Origin: an uncultured Burkholderiales bacterium
GTDB taxonomy: Bacteria; Pseudomonadota; Gammaproteobacteria; Burkholderiales; Burkholderiaceae_C
Length of the DNA: 48,574 nt
Direction of reading: 5' to 3'
Assembly: GCA_903822825.1 (NCBI GenBank)
Contig: CAIJQQ010000057.1
Location: forward strand, 1 to 48,574
Both the position numbers and the translations under genes were made by a program. Shown one piece after another: positions 9,768-18,421 of this stretch; position 1 is the first letter of the stretch, and every line of letters begins with the position of its first letter. The notes under the pieces were generated by a model. That model did no database searches. It saw nothing but the letters and a program-made list of their open reading frames with translations, and was not told the origin of the DNA.

Positions 9768-10390
9768 GTTTGATACCGAAAAAAGGCACTGTTTATGTGG
9801 TCGATGACGACGAAGCCGTTCGCGACTCGCTGCAATGGCTGCTTGAAGGCAAAGATTACCGCGTACGCTGCTACGATTCTGCCGAGTCGTTCATCAGTCG
9901 CTACGACCCCCGCGAAGTCGCCTGTTTGATCGCCGACATCCGCATGGGTGGAATGACTGGTTTGGAGTTGCAAAACCGATTGATCGAACGCAAATCACCT
10001 TTGCCCATCGTGTTCATCACCGGTCACGGAGACGTGCCCATGGCGGTGAACACCATGAAAAAAGGCGCGATGGATTTCATACAGAAGCCGTTCAAAGAAG
10101 ATGAATTGCTGAGTTTGGTCGAACGCATGCTTGAAGAGGCCCGTGATGCATTTGCGGGCTACCAACAAGCGGCAAGCCGAGACGCATTGCTGTCCAAACT
10201 CACAGGTCGCGAAGCGCAAGTCCTGGAGCGCATCGTGGCAGGCCGGCTGAACAAACAAATTGCCGATGATTTGGGCATCAGCATCAAAACGGTGGAAGCG
10301 CACCGCGCCAACATCATGGAAAAGCTCAACGCCAACACCGTGGCCGACCTGCTCAAGATCGCGCTGGGACAAAACGCAACCAAGGCTTGA
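9764..10390 (+). CDS. FixJ/NarL-type response regulator
   Basis: Two-domain transcription factor of 208 residues. The receiver domain (about 8-125) has the acidic cluster DDD at 14-16 and the phospho-acceptor D58 in LIADIRMGGMTG. The switch threonine and lysine are in FITGHGD and QKPF. The C-terminal LuxR-type helix-turn-helix begins at LTGREAQVLERIVAG and includes NKQIADDLGISIKTVEAHR. It overlaps the sensor kinase gene by 4 bp, so translation is coupled. It is followed by a terminator. Its targets are not shown by the sequence; the divergent aceE operon is the obvious candidate. Confidence 0.93.
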   Translation: MSLIPKKGTVYVVDDDEAVRDSLQWLLEGKDYRVRCYDSAESFISRYDPREVACLIADIRMGGMTGLELQNRLIERKSPLPIVFITGHGDVPMAVNTMKKGAMDFIQKPFKEDELLSLVERMLEEARDAFAGYQQAASRDALLSKLTGREAQVLERIVAGRLNKQIADDLGISIKTVEAHRANIMEKLNANTVADLLKIALGQNATKA

Positions 10391-10408
10391 ACCACGTTGC
10401 CAAACCCG

Positions 10409-10436
10409 AAACGCCCGTGCCTGACGGGCGTTTTTC
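10409..10436 (+). terminator. Rho-independent terminator after the response-regulator gene
   Basis: A 10-bp stem (AAACGCCCGT at 10409-10418 paired with 10424-10433) with a 5-base loop is followed by a T tract. It separates the two-component pair from folD, which starts about 35 bp later. Confidence 0.85.
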
Positions 10437-10469
10437 ATTTCTCCATTGAATTTCACCGACGAACGCACC

Positions 10470-11321
10470 ATGACCGCCCAACTCATCGATGGCATTGCCC
10501 TCTCCAAACAGCTGCGCACTGAAGTGGCTGTCCGTGCTCTGGCCCTCAAGGCCAAGGGCATCACACCGGGCCTGGCCGTGGTGCTGGTGGGTGACAACCC
10601 GGCCAGCCAGGTGTATGTGCGCAACAAAGTCAAAGCCTGTCAAGACGGCGGCCTGCATTCGGTGCTCGAAAAATACGACGCCGAAATGACCGAGTCCGAA
10701 CTGTTGGCCCGAGTCCAAGCCCTCAACAACGACCCGGCCATCCACGGCATTCTGGTGCAGCTGCCTTTGCCTGCCCACATCGACGCGCAAAAGGTGACCG
10801 AGGCCATCAGCCCAGCCAAAGATGTGGACGGCTTTCACATCGCCAGCGCTGGCGCGCTGATGACTGGCATGCCCGGCTTTTGGCCCTGCACACCTTACGG
10901 CTGCATGAAGATGCTCGAAAGCATTGGTTATGAGCTGCGTGGCAAGCATGCGGTGGTGATCGGCCGCAGCAACATTGTGGGCAAACCCATGGCGCTCATG
11001 CTGCTGCACAAGGACGCCACTGTGACCATTTGCCACTCGCGCACCCAAAATCTGAAAACTCTGACGCTGCAGGCCGACGTTATCGTGGCCGCCGTGGGCA
11101 AGCGTGATGTGCTGACCGCCGACATGGTCAAGCCCGGCGCCGTGGTGCTGGACGTGGGCATGAACCGCAATGACGAAGGCAAACTCTGCGGCGACGTGGA
11201 CTTTGCTGGCGTGAAAGAAGTTGCAGGCTTCATCACCCCCGTGCCCGGTGGCGTGGGCCCCATGACCATCACCATGCTGCTGGTCAACACCCTTGAGGCG
11301 GCAGAACGCGCCAACAGTTAA
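10470..11321 (+). CDS. folD: Bifunctional methylenetetrahydrofolate dehydrogenase/methenyltetrahydrofolate cyclohydrolase
   Basis: FolD interconverts 5,10-methylene-, 5,10-methenyl- and 10-formyl-tetrahydrofolate in the cytosol for one-carbon metabolism. The protein is 283 residues, the usual length. Family signatures are visible: [16 protein letters not shown] with the catalytic Tyr and Lys of YVxx[18 protein letters not shown], the nucleotide-binding segment [14 protein letters not shown], and the C-terminal [12 protein letters not shown]. The frame stays open to a TTG at 10446, but the ATG at 10470 gives the normal FolD N-terminus (MTAQLIDG). Confidence 0.97.
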   Translation: MTAQLIDGIALSKQLRTEVAVRALALKAKGITPGLAVVLVGDNPASQVYVRNKVKACQDGGLHSVLEKYDAEMTESELLARVQALNNDPAIHGILVQLPLPAHIDAQKVTEAISPAKDVDGFHIASAGALMTGMPGFWPCTPYGCMKMLESIGYELRGKHAVVIGRSNIVGKPMALMLLHKDATVTICHSRTQNLKTLTLQADVIVAAVGKRDVLTADMVKPGAVVLDVGMNRNDEGKLCGDVDFAGVKEVAGFITPVPGGVGPMTITMLLVNTLEAAERANS

Positions 11322-11341
11322 TCGTTTTGGAAACAGATCAC

Positions 11342-13384
11342 ATGGCCATGAACAATCCCCTGCTCGACACCTCCGGCTTGCCTGTCTTTGACCGCATCAC
11401 ACCTGACGATATTGCCCCTGCGATGGACAGCTTGCTGGCGCACGCTGAACTAGCCCTGAAGACCGTCACTGAGGCAGACTTTCCGGCCGAATGGAAAGCG
11501 ATTGCATCCACACTGGACACCGCCACCGAGCGATTGGCTTGTGCTTGGGGGGCTGTGAGCCACCTCAACAGCGTGGCTGATACACCTGAACTGCGCGCGG
11601 CCTACAACGCTGCTCTTCCCCGTGTGACCGAGTTCTGGACCCGCTTGGGCAGCAACGAGCAGCTGTACGCCAAATACAAAGCCATTGATGCTGCTGCTCT
11701 GGGGTCCGCTCAGCAGCAAGCCCTGCGCAACGCCTTGCGCAACTTCGTGCTGGGCGGGGCTGAACTGCAAGGGGAAGCGAAAACCCGCTATGCGGCCATT
11801 CAGGAGCAGCAAGCTGAAGTCACGCAAAAGTTCAGTGAAAACGCGCTGGACGCCACCGACAGTTTTGCGATTTATGTGGTGCCTGCAGAACTCGCTGGCG
11901 TGCCGCAGGATGTGATCGACACGGGCCTGGCCGCTGCCGAAAAAGACGGTCACACGGGCCAAGTCAAACTGACGCTCAAAATGCCCTGCTACCTGCCCGT
12001 GATGCAGTTCGCCGACAACAGCGCCCTGCGGGAAAAACTCTACAAGGCCTACACCACCCGCGCATCTGACCAGGCTGAAGGCGATGCAGTGAAGTACGAC
12101 AACACCGCCCTGATGGGTGAGATCCTGGCCCTGCGGCAGGAAGAAGCCAAGCTCTTGGGTTTCGACAACTTTGCCCAAATGTCGGTGGTGCCCAAAATGG
12201 CCGAGTCGCCTGAAAAAGTCATTGGATTTTTACGCGATTTGGCTGCCAAGGCCCGCCCTTTTGCCGAAAAAGACATGGCTGACCTGCACGAGTTTGCGAG
12301 ACAACGACTGGGCCTGTCGGGCCCCTTGAACGCCTGGGATGTGGGTTATGTGAGCGAAAAGCTCAAGGAATCGCGCTACAGCTTCAGCGAGCACGAAATC
12401 AAGCAGTTCTTCACTGCCCCCAAGGTGCTTGCCGGCCTGTTCAAGATCATTGAGACGTTGTTTGAAGTCAGTATCCGCGAAGACACAGCCCCCGTCTGGC
12501 ACCCAGCCGTTGCGTTTTACCGCATCGAGCGTGACAGCCAGTTGGTAGGGCAGTTCTACCTTGACCCGCCTGCACGCGCAGGCAAGCGCGGCGGCGCCTG
12601 GATGGACGACGTGCGTGGACGCTGGATGCGTCCCGACTCGGGCGTGCTGCAAACGCCCGTGGCGCACTTGGTGTGTAACTTCGCCGAGGGCGTGAATGGC
12701 AAACCGCCACTGCTCACCCACGACGACGTGACCACCCTCTTCCATGAATTTGGCCACGGCCTGCACCACATGCTCACACAGGTGAACGAACGCGACGTTT
12801 CAGGCATCAGCGGTGTCGAGTGGGATGCGGTCGAACTGCCCAGCCAATTCATGGAAAACTTCTGCTGGGAATGGTCGGTGCTGCGCCACATGACACAGCA
12901 TGTGGACACGGGCGAGCCGCTGCCGCGCGCACTGTTTGACAAGATGCTTGCCGCAAAGAACTTCCAGAGCGGCTTGCAAACACTGCGCCAGATCGAGTTC
13001 GCTCTGTTTGACATGCGATTGCACGCCGAGCACGACCCGAGCCAAGACTTCATGCCCCTGCTGCAAGCTGTGAGACAAGAAGTGTCTGTCTTGCAAGCGC
13101 CCGCCTTCAACCGCATGGCGCATACCTTCAGCCACATCTTTGCAGGTGGCTACGCTGCGGGCTATTACAGCTACAAATGGGCCGAAGTGCTCTCGGCCGA
13201 CGCTTATGCTGCGTTCGAGGAAAGCGCTGCCGAGGACGGCACGCCCAGCATTGAAACCGCTCGACGCTACCGCAAGGAAATCCTCGAAGCCGGGGGCAGT
13301 CGCCCTGCGCTGGAGTCGTTCAAGGCCTTCCGTGGCCGCGAGCCCACGCTGGACGCACTGATGCGTCACCAAGGTATGGTTTGA
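11342..13384 (+). CDS. prlC: Oligopeptidase A (M3 family zinc metallopeptidase)
   Basis: Cytosolic zinc endopeptidase that degrades short peptides, including cleaved signal peptides. With the ATG at 11342 the protein is 680 residues, the same as E. coli PrlC. The zinc site is the HEXXH motif in TLFHEFGHGLHH (H468, E469, H472). The third ligand is the glutamate in GVEWDAVELPSQ (about 497). The frame also opens at a TTG at 11327, but 11342 has GGAAA 8 bp upstream. It follows folD by 20 bp and is probably cotranscribed with it. Confidence 0.95.
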   Translation: MAMNNPLLDTSGLPVFDRITPDDIAPAMDSLLAHAELALKTVTEADFPAEWKAIASTLDTATERLACAWGAVSHLNSVADTPELRAAYNAALPRVTEFWTRLGSNEQLYAKYKAIDAAALGSAQQQALRNALRNFVLGGAELQGEAKTRYAAIQEQQAEVTQKFSENALDATDSFAIYVVPAELAGVPQDVIDTGLAAAEKDGHTGQVKLTLKMPCYLPVMQFADNSALREKLYKAYTTRASDQAEGDAVKYDNTALMGEILALRQEEAKLLGFDNFAQMSVVPKMAESPEKVIGFLRDLAAKARPFAEKDMADLHEFARQRLGLSGPLNAWDVGYVSEKLKESRYSFSEHEIKQFFTAPKVLAGLFKIIETLFEVSIREDTAPVWHPAVAFYRIERDSQLVGQFYLDPPARAGKRGGAWMDDVRGRWMRPDSGVLQTPVAHLVCNFAEGVNGKPPLLTHDDVTTLFHEFGHGLHHMLTQVNERDVSGISGVEWDAVELPSQFMENFCWEWSVLRHMTQHVDTGEPLPRALFDKMLAAKNFQSGLQTLRQIEFALFDMRLHAEHDPSQDFMPLLQAVRQEVSVLQAPAFNRMAHTFSHIFAGGYAAGYYSYKWAEVLSADAYAAFEESAAEDGTPSIETARRYRKEILEAGGSRPALESFKAFRGREPTLDALMRHQGMV

Positions 13385-13443
13385 ATACAATTTGAATAAA
13401 ATCAGCGCGCTCTTGATTTTTACTTTTTTTAAATTAACGCCAA

Positions 13444-14190
13444 ATGACCACCCATTCCACGCCCCTGCTGTACAAAAATCCTCAGCAACTCACCCCACAA
13501 TTGCACGAGGGACTCAAACTCAATTTCGAAGTGGGCTTTGGTTTTGCCAGCCAGACCAACTCAGTGCCTCTTGTTATCGAGGAGTTTGGTGCAACTTGCC
13601 GGGACTACGTGATCGTGTTCTCAACGGGTGAAGTGGCTCTGCCCTTGGTCGTTCTTGGTATTGAGTCCAACCACAACGCGTATGTAAACAACAAAGGAGA
13701 GTGGGCTGCCGAGACCTACATCCCCGCTTACGTTCGACGCTACCCCTTCATCTTTTCCGAAGCACCAGGTTCAGAAGACTTGACTTTGTGCATTGACATG
13801 GACGCTGCCGCTTTGAACAGAGACAAGGGCCTGGGCTTGTTTGATGACAAGAAAGAAGCCTCCGATGTGACCCAGCAGGGTCTGGAGTTCTGCAAGAATT
13901 TCCACATCCAGTTGCAGCAAACCCGCGAGTTTTGTGAATCTCTTGAAGAGGCAGACCTGCTCGTGGACCAACAAGCCAGCATCACACTGCACGATGGCCA
14001 AATACAGAACCTGACCGACTTTCGCATCGTGGACGAAAAAAAGTTCCGTCAATTACCGCTTGAAACGCTGCAAAAGTTCCACGAGCGTGGCTGGATGGGC
14101 CTGATATACGCCCACTTGATCTCCACGGGCAGCATGGGCAAGCTCGTAGCTCAGCTCAAAAACAATCCTGCACCCACTCCCTCTGCCTGA
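13444..14190 (+). CDS. SapC-family protein
   Basis: Protein of 248 residues that I recognise as the SapC family (Pfam SapC). The family takes its name from a gene near an S-layer locus and its biochemical role is unclear. Conserved-looking features are the N-terminal YKNPQQLTP, the VPLVIEEFGATCRDYVIVF segment, YIPAYVRRYPFIF, and a C-terminal helical region ending at GLIYAHLISTGSMGKL. There is no signal peptide or membrane segment, so it is probably cytosolic. It lies 59 bp after prlC and ends 9 bp before the convergent soxA. No S-layer gene is nearby, so function cannot be inferred from context. Confidence 0.8.
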   Translation: MTTHSTPLLYKNPQQLTPQLHEGLKLNFEVGFGFASQTNSVPLVIEEFGATCRDYVIVFSTGEVALPLVVLGIESNHNAYVNNKGEWAAETYIPAYVRRYPFIFSEAPGSEDLTLCIDMDAAALNRDKGLGLFDDKKEASDVTQQGLEFCKNFHIQLQQTREFCESLEEADLLVDQQASITLHDGQIQNLTDFRIVDEKKFRQLPLETLQKFHERGWMGLIYAHLISTGSMGKLVAQLKNNPAPTPSA

Positions 14191-14199
14191 ATGCCGGGC

Positions 14200-14991
14200 T
14201 CAGCGACGCACGCCCGGTGCCTCCAGAGGCAGTGGGCTTGCGCGCCAGGCCAGAAAAACTTCCAGATCCATCAGGGCCTGCGACGCAAAAGCGGGTGGTT
14301 CGGCGCGAACCCCTGAAAAGCAAGCCCGCAAGCGGCGGTGCAAAGATCCCACCCCCTGCCACTCCAGACGGTATGCCGGATAAGCCACCGGATGCCCTTG
14401 GCTCAAAGTCTCGCCGCCCAAACGGCGTCCCCAGTTTTGTTCATGGCAATGCGCGCAGGCCAAGTTCATCTGCCCGATGCGCTGGTAGTACTGCGCCTGG
14501 CCCCGCTGCCAAGAAGCGGTATGGCTCAGCTGCGACTTGGCCTCACGCGCGTCCTCCTGCAATTCGCCCCGTGATGCCTTGGCCAGCCACGCCGTCATTG
14601 CCAGCAAGGCTTCAGACTCATAGGCCCAGGCCGGTGACTTTTGGTGCCGGGTTCGGCATTGGTTGATCTGCGCCTCCAGATTCAGCGCAACACCGCTTTG
14701 CGTCACACGCGGGTAACGCGCCGCCACCCCCGCCATGCGCCCGGAGGCTTCGCCGTGGCAGTTGGCGCAAGCGGGAGCGTCAGGCGCAGGCTGATGCCAC
14801 AGGCGTTCTCCCTGCAACCACCACAGGCTGGCCGGGTTGAGCCCATCGTCGGTCTGCAAGGTTCGCAGGTCAGCGCTCATGAAGGCAGTGCCGGACTTGA
14901 GGTCGGTCAGAGCAATGCCACGGTGAGCGGGCTGCGCTGACGCCCCCAAGCTGACCAGCGCCAAACTGCAAACCAGCACCCAGCGCTTCAC
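14200..14991 (-). CDS. soxA: Sulfur oxidation dihaem c-type cytochrome SoxA
   Basis: Catalytic subunit of the SoxAX cytochrome, which couples thiosulfate oxidatively to the carrier cysteine of SoxY in the periplasm. With the GTG start at 14991 the protein is 263 residues and opens with a signal peptide (VKRWVLVCSLALVSLGASAQ). Two haem-binding motifs are present, CANCH and CAHCH, so this is the dihaem form. RACFSGVRAEP carries the cysteine expected as the active-site haem ligand. The GTG start shares GTGA with the soxZ stop, which supports it over the longer open frame. It is the last gene of soxX-Y-Z-A; no soxB or soxCD follows in the window. Confidence 0.93.
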   Translation of the reverse strand: MKRWVLVCSLALVSLGASAQPAHRGIALTDLKSGTAFMSADLRTLQTDDGLNPASLWWLQGERLWHQPAPDAPACANCHGEASGRMAGVAARYPRVTQSGVALNLEAQINQCRTRHQKSPAWAYESEALLAMTAWLAKASRGELQEDAREAKSQLSHTASWQRGQAQYYQRIGQMNLACAHCHEQNWGRRLGGETLSQGHPVAYPAYRLEWQGVGSLHRRLRACFSGVRAEPPAFASQALMDLEVFLAWRASPLPLEAPGVRR

Positions 14992-15308
14992 GCCACCACC
15001 ACCACGGGCACTGCGAGCTGCCCCCGATGACCTTTGTCGTCGGCCCAAGCCAGCAGCAAATCTGCACTCTCGGTAGCCCGTGTGTAAAACGACAAAAAAG
15101 GGTTGGCCGAAATGCCGGTGCTCATCTCGGCTTTGAAGATGCGCTGCCCGGCGTAATCGACGGTGAGGGTGTGGATCACGTTCTTGGGCACGGCCGAGCC
15201 CAGCACGTCAAAGCGGTAACCGGTCTCCATAGGATGCTGCAGCAGCACGCGGATTTCGAACACCTCGCCACGACCAACGCTGGGGGGGATCTGTACACGG
15301 GCCAGCAT
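14988..15308 (-). CDS. soxZ: Sulfur carrier complex subunit SoxZ
   Basis: Small periplasmic partner of SoxY; the SoxYZ heterodimer carries sulfur intermediates between Sox enzymes. The protein has 106 residues and no signal peptide, as expected, because SoxZ is exported bound to Tat-targeted SoxY. Family features are RVQIPPSVGRGEVFEIRVLL near the N-terminus, the segment QHPMETG, and FKAEMSTGISANPFLSFYT. It starts one base after the soxY stop codon and overlaps soxA by 4 bp, so the genes are translationally coupled. Confidence 0.93.
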   Translation of the reverse strand: MLARVQIPPSVGRGEVFEIRVLLQHPMETGYRFDVLGSAVPKNVIHTLTVDYAGQRIFKAEMSTGISANPFLSFYTRATESADLLLAWADDKGHRGQLAVPVVVVA

Positions 15309-15309
15309 G

Positions 15310-15780
15310 TCAAGAGGCGTCCAGGCAAGCAGATTCGGTAACTTCCACTTCGGTGGTCGCCGACCACCAGGTCAGATCTGACATTTGCACCAGCGCCACC
15401 ACCTGCTGTGAGCCATTCAGGCGCACACGCGTGGCCACCTCGGCTCGTCCTGAATGCGGCCCCAGCTCAAACCGGGCCATCAAGGGCCTTGGGTTGCGCA
15501 TGGAGACCAGGCATATTTGGCGCACATGCTCTTGCGCCGTCATCGGGCTGGGCATGCGCACCTGCAAGGGCACCGACAAACCGTTGTCTGCCAACCGGGG
15601 CAGCGTGAGCTCCACACGGCCCTCGCGCACCGACTGACCTTGCGTGAGTTGGTCGATCCAAGCCTGCGCTGACAGTTCGGCCCCTTGCGCGTTCGGCTGC
15701 GCACCCACGCCCGGCACCACCACCGCACCGATCAGTCCGGTCAGCAGCGCGCGTCTTTGGGGCTCATGTCTAGGTTTCAT
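15310..15780 (-). CDS. soxY: Sulfur carrier protein SoxY (unusual C-terminus)
   Basis: SoxY holds sulfur intermediates on a cysteine at the tip of a flexible C-terminal arm while SoxAX, SoxB and SoxCD act on it. The protein has 156 residues, with a Tat-type signal (PQRRALLTGLIGAVVVPG). The body resembles SoxY (SVPLQVRMPSPMT, ICLVSMRNPRPLMARFEL). The classical C-terminal GGCGG is absent. The protein ends TEVEVTESACLDAS, keeping a single cysteine five residues from the end but with no glycine around it. Whether this is a lineage variant or a change of function is not decidable here. It sits 4 bp after soxX. Confidence 0.88.
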   Translation of the reverse strand: MKPRHEPQRRALLTGLIGAVVVPGVGAQPNAQGAELSAQAWIDQLTQGQSVREGRVELTLPRLADNGLSVPLQVRMPSPMTAQEHVRQICLVSMRNPRPLMARFELGPHSGRAEVATRVRLNGSQQVVALVQMSDLTWWSATTEVEVTESACLDAS

Positions 15781-15784
15781 AGTG

Positions 15785-16249
15785 TCAATTCAAGGTCAGC
15801 AAATAAGCCAACACGTCCTCGATGTCTTGCGCGGCCAACACAGGCTGGCCCGCCCAGGCTTTACCCACCTGCTGCAGCCCTGCGATGCTGTGGTACGAGG
15901 GCATCAGGCTGTCAGGGTTGATTTGCCGTGAATCCACCAAGCGCAAACGCAGCATGGCGGGGGTCAAGCGCTTGGCCACGCCTTGCAAGCCAGGGCCAAT
16001 GTTGCCTTGGCGCACGGTGCTGCCCGGCAGCGCGTGGCACAGCGCACATTGTGCTTCGCGGCCCTGTGCAATTCGCAGACCCTGCACCGGATCTCCGGCC
16101 AACGCCGTCAAGGGTGTGGGCAAGCCTTGGCTGGCTGCAGGCGCTGCAAGCAGCTGCGCCGCCCACAAGGCCAGGCCAGCGCCCTGCCCTGCACGCCTGC
16201 ACGAAAGACGGCTGGCATGCGGGCGATCAGACGATCTCAAGGCCTTCAT
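15785..16249 (-). CDS. soxX: Sulfur oxidation c-type cytochrome SoxX
   Basis: Monohaem electron-transfer subunit of SoxAX. The protein is about 154 residues from the ATG at 16249. It has a hydrophobic export segment (GLALWAAQLLAAPAASQ), one haem motif CALCH, the segment QGNIGPGLQGV, and a likely methionine haem ligand in SLMPSYHS. These fit SoxX better than the cytochrome subunits that often serve molybdenum hydroxylases. The chosen start overlaps the 3' end of the upstream hydroxylase gene by 23 bp; an earlier in-frame ATG at 16291 would overlap more. It is the first of soxX-Y-Z-A. Confidence 0.85.
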   Translation of the reverse strand: MKALRSSDRPHASRLSCRRAGQGAGLALWAAQLLAAPAASQGLPTPLTALAGDPVQGLRIAQGREAQCALCHALPGSTVRQGNIGPGLQGVAKRLTPAMLRLRLVDSRQINPDSLMPSYHSIAGLQQVGKAWAGQPVLAAQDIEDVLAYLLTLN

Positions 16250-18410
16250 TCTTGAGGGGCAGATTGCGCACAGGCTTGCCCGTGGCCGCATGAATCGCGT
16301 TCATGATGGCGGGAGCCACCACGCAAATGGTGGGTTCGCCCACCCCGCCCCAGAAATCAAATGTGGGCGCGATCACCGTCTCGATGTGCGGCATTTGTGC
16401 CAGTCGAGCGATCGGGTACAGGTGGAAGTTGTTGTCCACAATGCGGCCGTCCTTGACGCTCGACTGGCTTTGCAGCGAGTCAAAAGCGTAGGCCACCGAG
16501 CCTTCGACCTGCGCGGCGATCTGCTGGGTGTTCACAGCGTGACCGCAGTTGGTCGAGAGCACCAAGCGATGCACCTTGACCTTGCCGTCCTTGACAGAGA
16601 CTTCAGCCACGGCTGCGGTATAGCTGCCGTAACCCATGAACTGCGCGATGCCGCGGTGGCGCCCAGCGGGCAAGGGTTTGTTCCAGCCGGCCTTGTCAGC
16701 GGCCGCGTTGAGCACCGCCAGGTGCTTGGGGTGCTGGGTGAGCAATGTGCGTCGAAACTCCAGCGGGTCCTTGCCAGCAGCGCGGGCCACTTCGTCCATG
16801 AAACATTCGATGTAAATGCCGTTCTGGTTGGTATTGACGCCGCGCCATGGGCCCACGGGCACATGGGTGTTGCGCATGGCGTATTCCACACGCATATTGG
16901 GCACGGTGTAACCCAGCTGGGCGTCGCCAGGCTCTTCGTAGTAGCCCTGCAATTGGCGGCGGTCCTTGCCGTTCTGGATGTTGTGCGGTGCGGCAAAAGC
17001 GTTGATCGATTGCCCCGACACGCGCAGCTGCAAACCCACCAGCTGGCCCTTGTCGTCAAGGCCCGCAGAGAGTTTGCACAAGCCAATGGGTCGGAACATG
17101 TCGTGCATCATGTCTTCTTCGCGCGTCCAGACCATCTTGATCGGGGTGCCAACGAACTGTTTGCCAATGAGTGCTGCCTGGCGAACATAGTCCTGCGAGC
17201 CACCACGGCGGCCAAAGCCACCGCCCAGCGTCGGGTTGTAGACCTCGCATTTTTCAAGCGGTAAACCCGCCACAGTGGACAAAACGGCCAAGGCGGCCTC
17301 GGCGTTCTGAGTGGCCACCCAAGCCTCGGCGCGGTCAGCCGTGATGCGCACGGTGCAGTTCATTGGCTCCATGCAGGCGTGGGCCACAAAGGGCGTGCTG
17401 TACACCGCCTCGACCTTGCGGGCCGCTTTGGCGATAGCAGCTGGCGCATCGCCCACATCGCGGTCGGCAAACACGTTTTGTGTGGACGTCAGGCCCTCTG
17501 TCAGATGGGCCGCAATCGACGCACTGGAGACCTGGCCATTGCCTGCTTCATCCCAAACGATGGGCAGCTTCTCAAGCGCTTGTTTGGCTCGCCAGAAAGA
17601 ATCTGCGATCACTGCCACAGATTCATCGTCGACTTTGACGACCGATTTGATGCCACGCAGGCCCAGCACTTTGCTGGCGTCGAAGCTGACCAGCTTGCCG
17701 CCGAACACCGGGCTGGCCTTGATGGCTGCGATCAGCATGCCGGGCAGCTCCACGTCGATCGCGTATTTTTGTTGGCCAGTGACCTTGGGAGCCGTGTCCA
17801 GCCGCTTCAAGGGTTTGCCCGCCAGCTTCCAGTCGCGCGGATTTTTAAGGGTGATCGACTTCACATCGGGTGCGGGCAGCTTGGCCGCGGCGTCGGCCAG
17901 CTTGCCATAGGTGGTGGATCGGCCACTGGCGGCATGCTGCACCACACCTTTGTCCACGCGCAATTCGGCCACGGGCACTTGCCACTGGTTGGCGGCGGCC
18001 TGCAGCAACACCATGCGGGCGGCAGCGCCGCCTTGGCGCACATAGTCGTGGGAATCACGGATGCCTCGGCTGCCCCCGGTGGCCATGTTGCGCCAAACCC
18101 GCTTGCGCGCCAGGTTTTGGCCAGCAGTGATGGGTTGCAAAACGACTTTGCTCCAATCGCATTCGAGTTCTTCGGCCACCAGTTGGGCCAGGCCCGTGTG
18201 GGTGCCTTGGCCCATTTCGGCCCTGGCAATGCGTATCACGCACGACTCGTCAGGACGCACCACGACCCAGGCGTTGACCTCGGGTTCGGCAGCACCCGCA
18301 ACGGTTTGCGCACCCAACGGCATGTGAAAGCCCACCGAGAGGCCGCCTCCGGCAGCGGCAGCGCCGATGATGAAATTGCGGCGGGAAAGTACAGGGGAGT
18401 TGGTGTTCAT
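16227..18410 (-). CDS. Molybdopterin-binding large subunit of a xanthine-dehydrogenase-family hydroxylase (IorB-like)
   Basis: Large subunit of a periplasmic aldehyde oxidase/isoquinoline 1-oxidoreductase type enzyme, 727 residues from the ATG at 18410 (GAGG ribosome binding site). It has a Tat signal (SRRNFIIGAAAAGGG), a molybdenum-cofactor region with NPTLGGGFGRRGG, and a C-terminal GGVGEPTI holding the catalytic glutamate typical of the family. AEMGQGTHTGLAQLVAEEL is another family hallmark. The [2Fe-2S] subunit lies immediately upstream, and no FAD subunit is present, as in IorAB. The substrate is unknown: an N-heterocycle, nicotinate-like compound or aldehyde. It overlaps soxX, so it is probably cotranscribed with the sox genes. 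Confidence 0.88.
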   Translation of the reverse strand: MNTNSPVLSRRNFIIGAAAAGGGLSVGFHMPLGAQTVAGAAEPEVNAWVVVRPDESCVIRIARAEMGQGTHTGLAQLVAEELECDWSKVVLQPITAGQNLARKRVWRNMATGGSRGIRDSHDYVRQGGAAARMVLLQAAANQWQVPVAELRVDKGVVQHAASGRSTTYGKLADAAAKLPAPDVKSITLKNPRDWKLAGKPLKRLDTAPKVTGQQKYAIDVELPGMLIAAIKASPVFGGKLVSFDASKVLGLRGIKSVVKVDDESVAVIADSFWRAKQALEKLPIVWDEAGNGQVSSASIAAHLTEGLTSTQNVFADRDVGDAPAAIAKAARKVEAVYSTPFVAHACMEPMNCTVRITADRAEAWVATQNAEAALAVLSTVAGLPLEKCEVYNPTLGGGFGRRGGSQDYVRQAALIGKQFVGTPIKMVWTREEDMMHDMFRPIGLCKLSAGLDDKGQLVGLQLRVSGQSINAFAAPHNIQNGKDRRQLQGYYEEPGDAQLGYTVPNMRVEYAMRNTHVPVGPWRGVNTNQNGIYIECFMDEVARAAGKDPLEFRRTLLTQHPKHLAVLNAAADKAGWNKPLPAGRHRGIAQFMGYGSYTAAVAEVSVKDGKVKVHRLVLSTNCGHAVNTQQIAAQVEGSVAYAFDSLQSQSSVKDGRIVDNNFHLYPIARLAQMPHIETVIAPTFDFWGGVGEPTICVVAPAIMNAIHAATGKPVRNLPLKNEGLEIV

Positions 18411-18421
18411 GTTGCGTCTCC

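Noticed and set aside
13398..13430. Possible terminator after prlC (AAAATCA...TGATTTT followed by T-rich sequence)
   Set aside because: The stem is only 7 bp and A/T-rich with a 9-base loop, so it would be weak. It may equally be part of the sapC leader.
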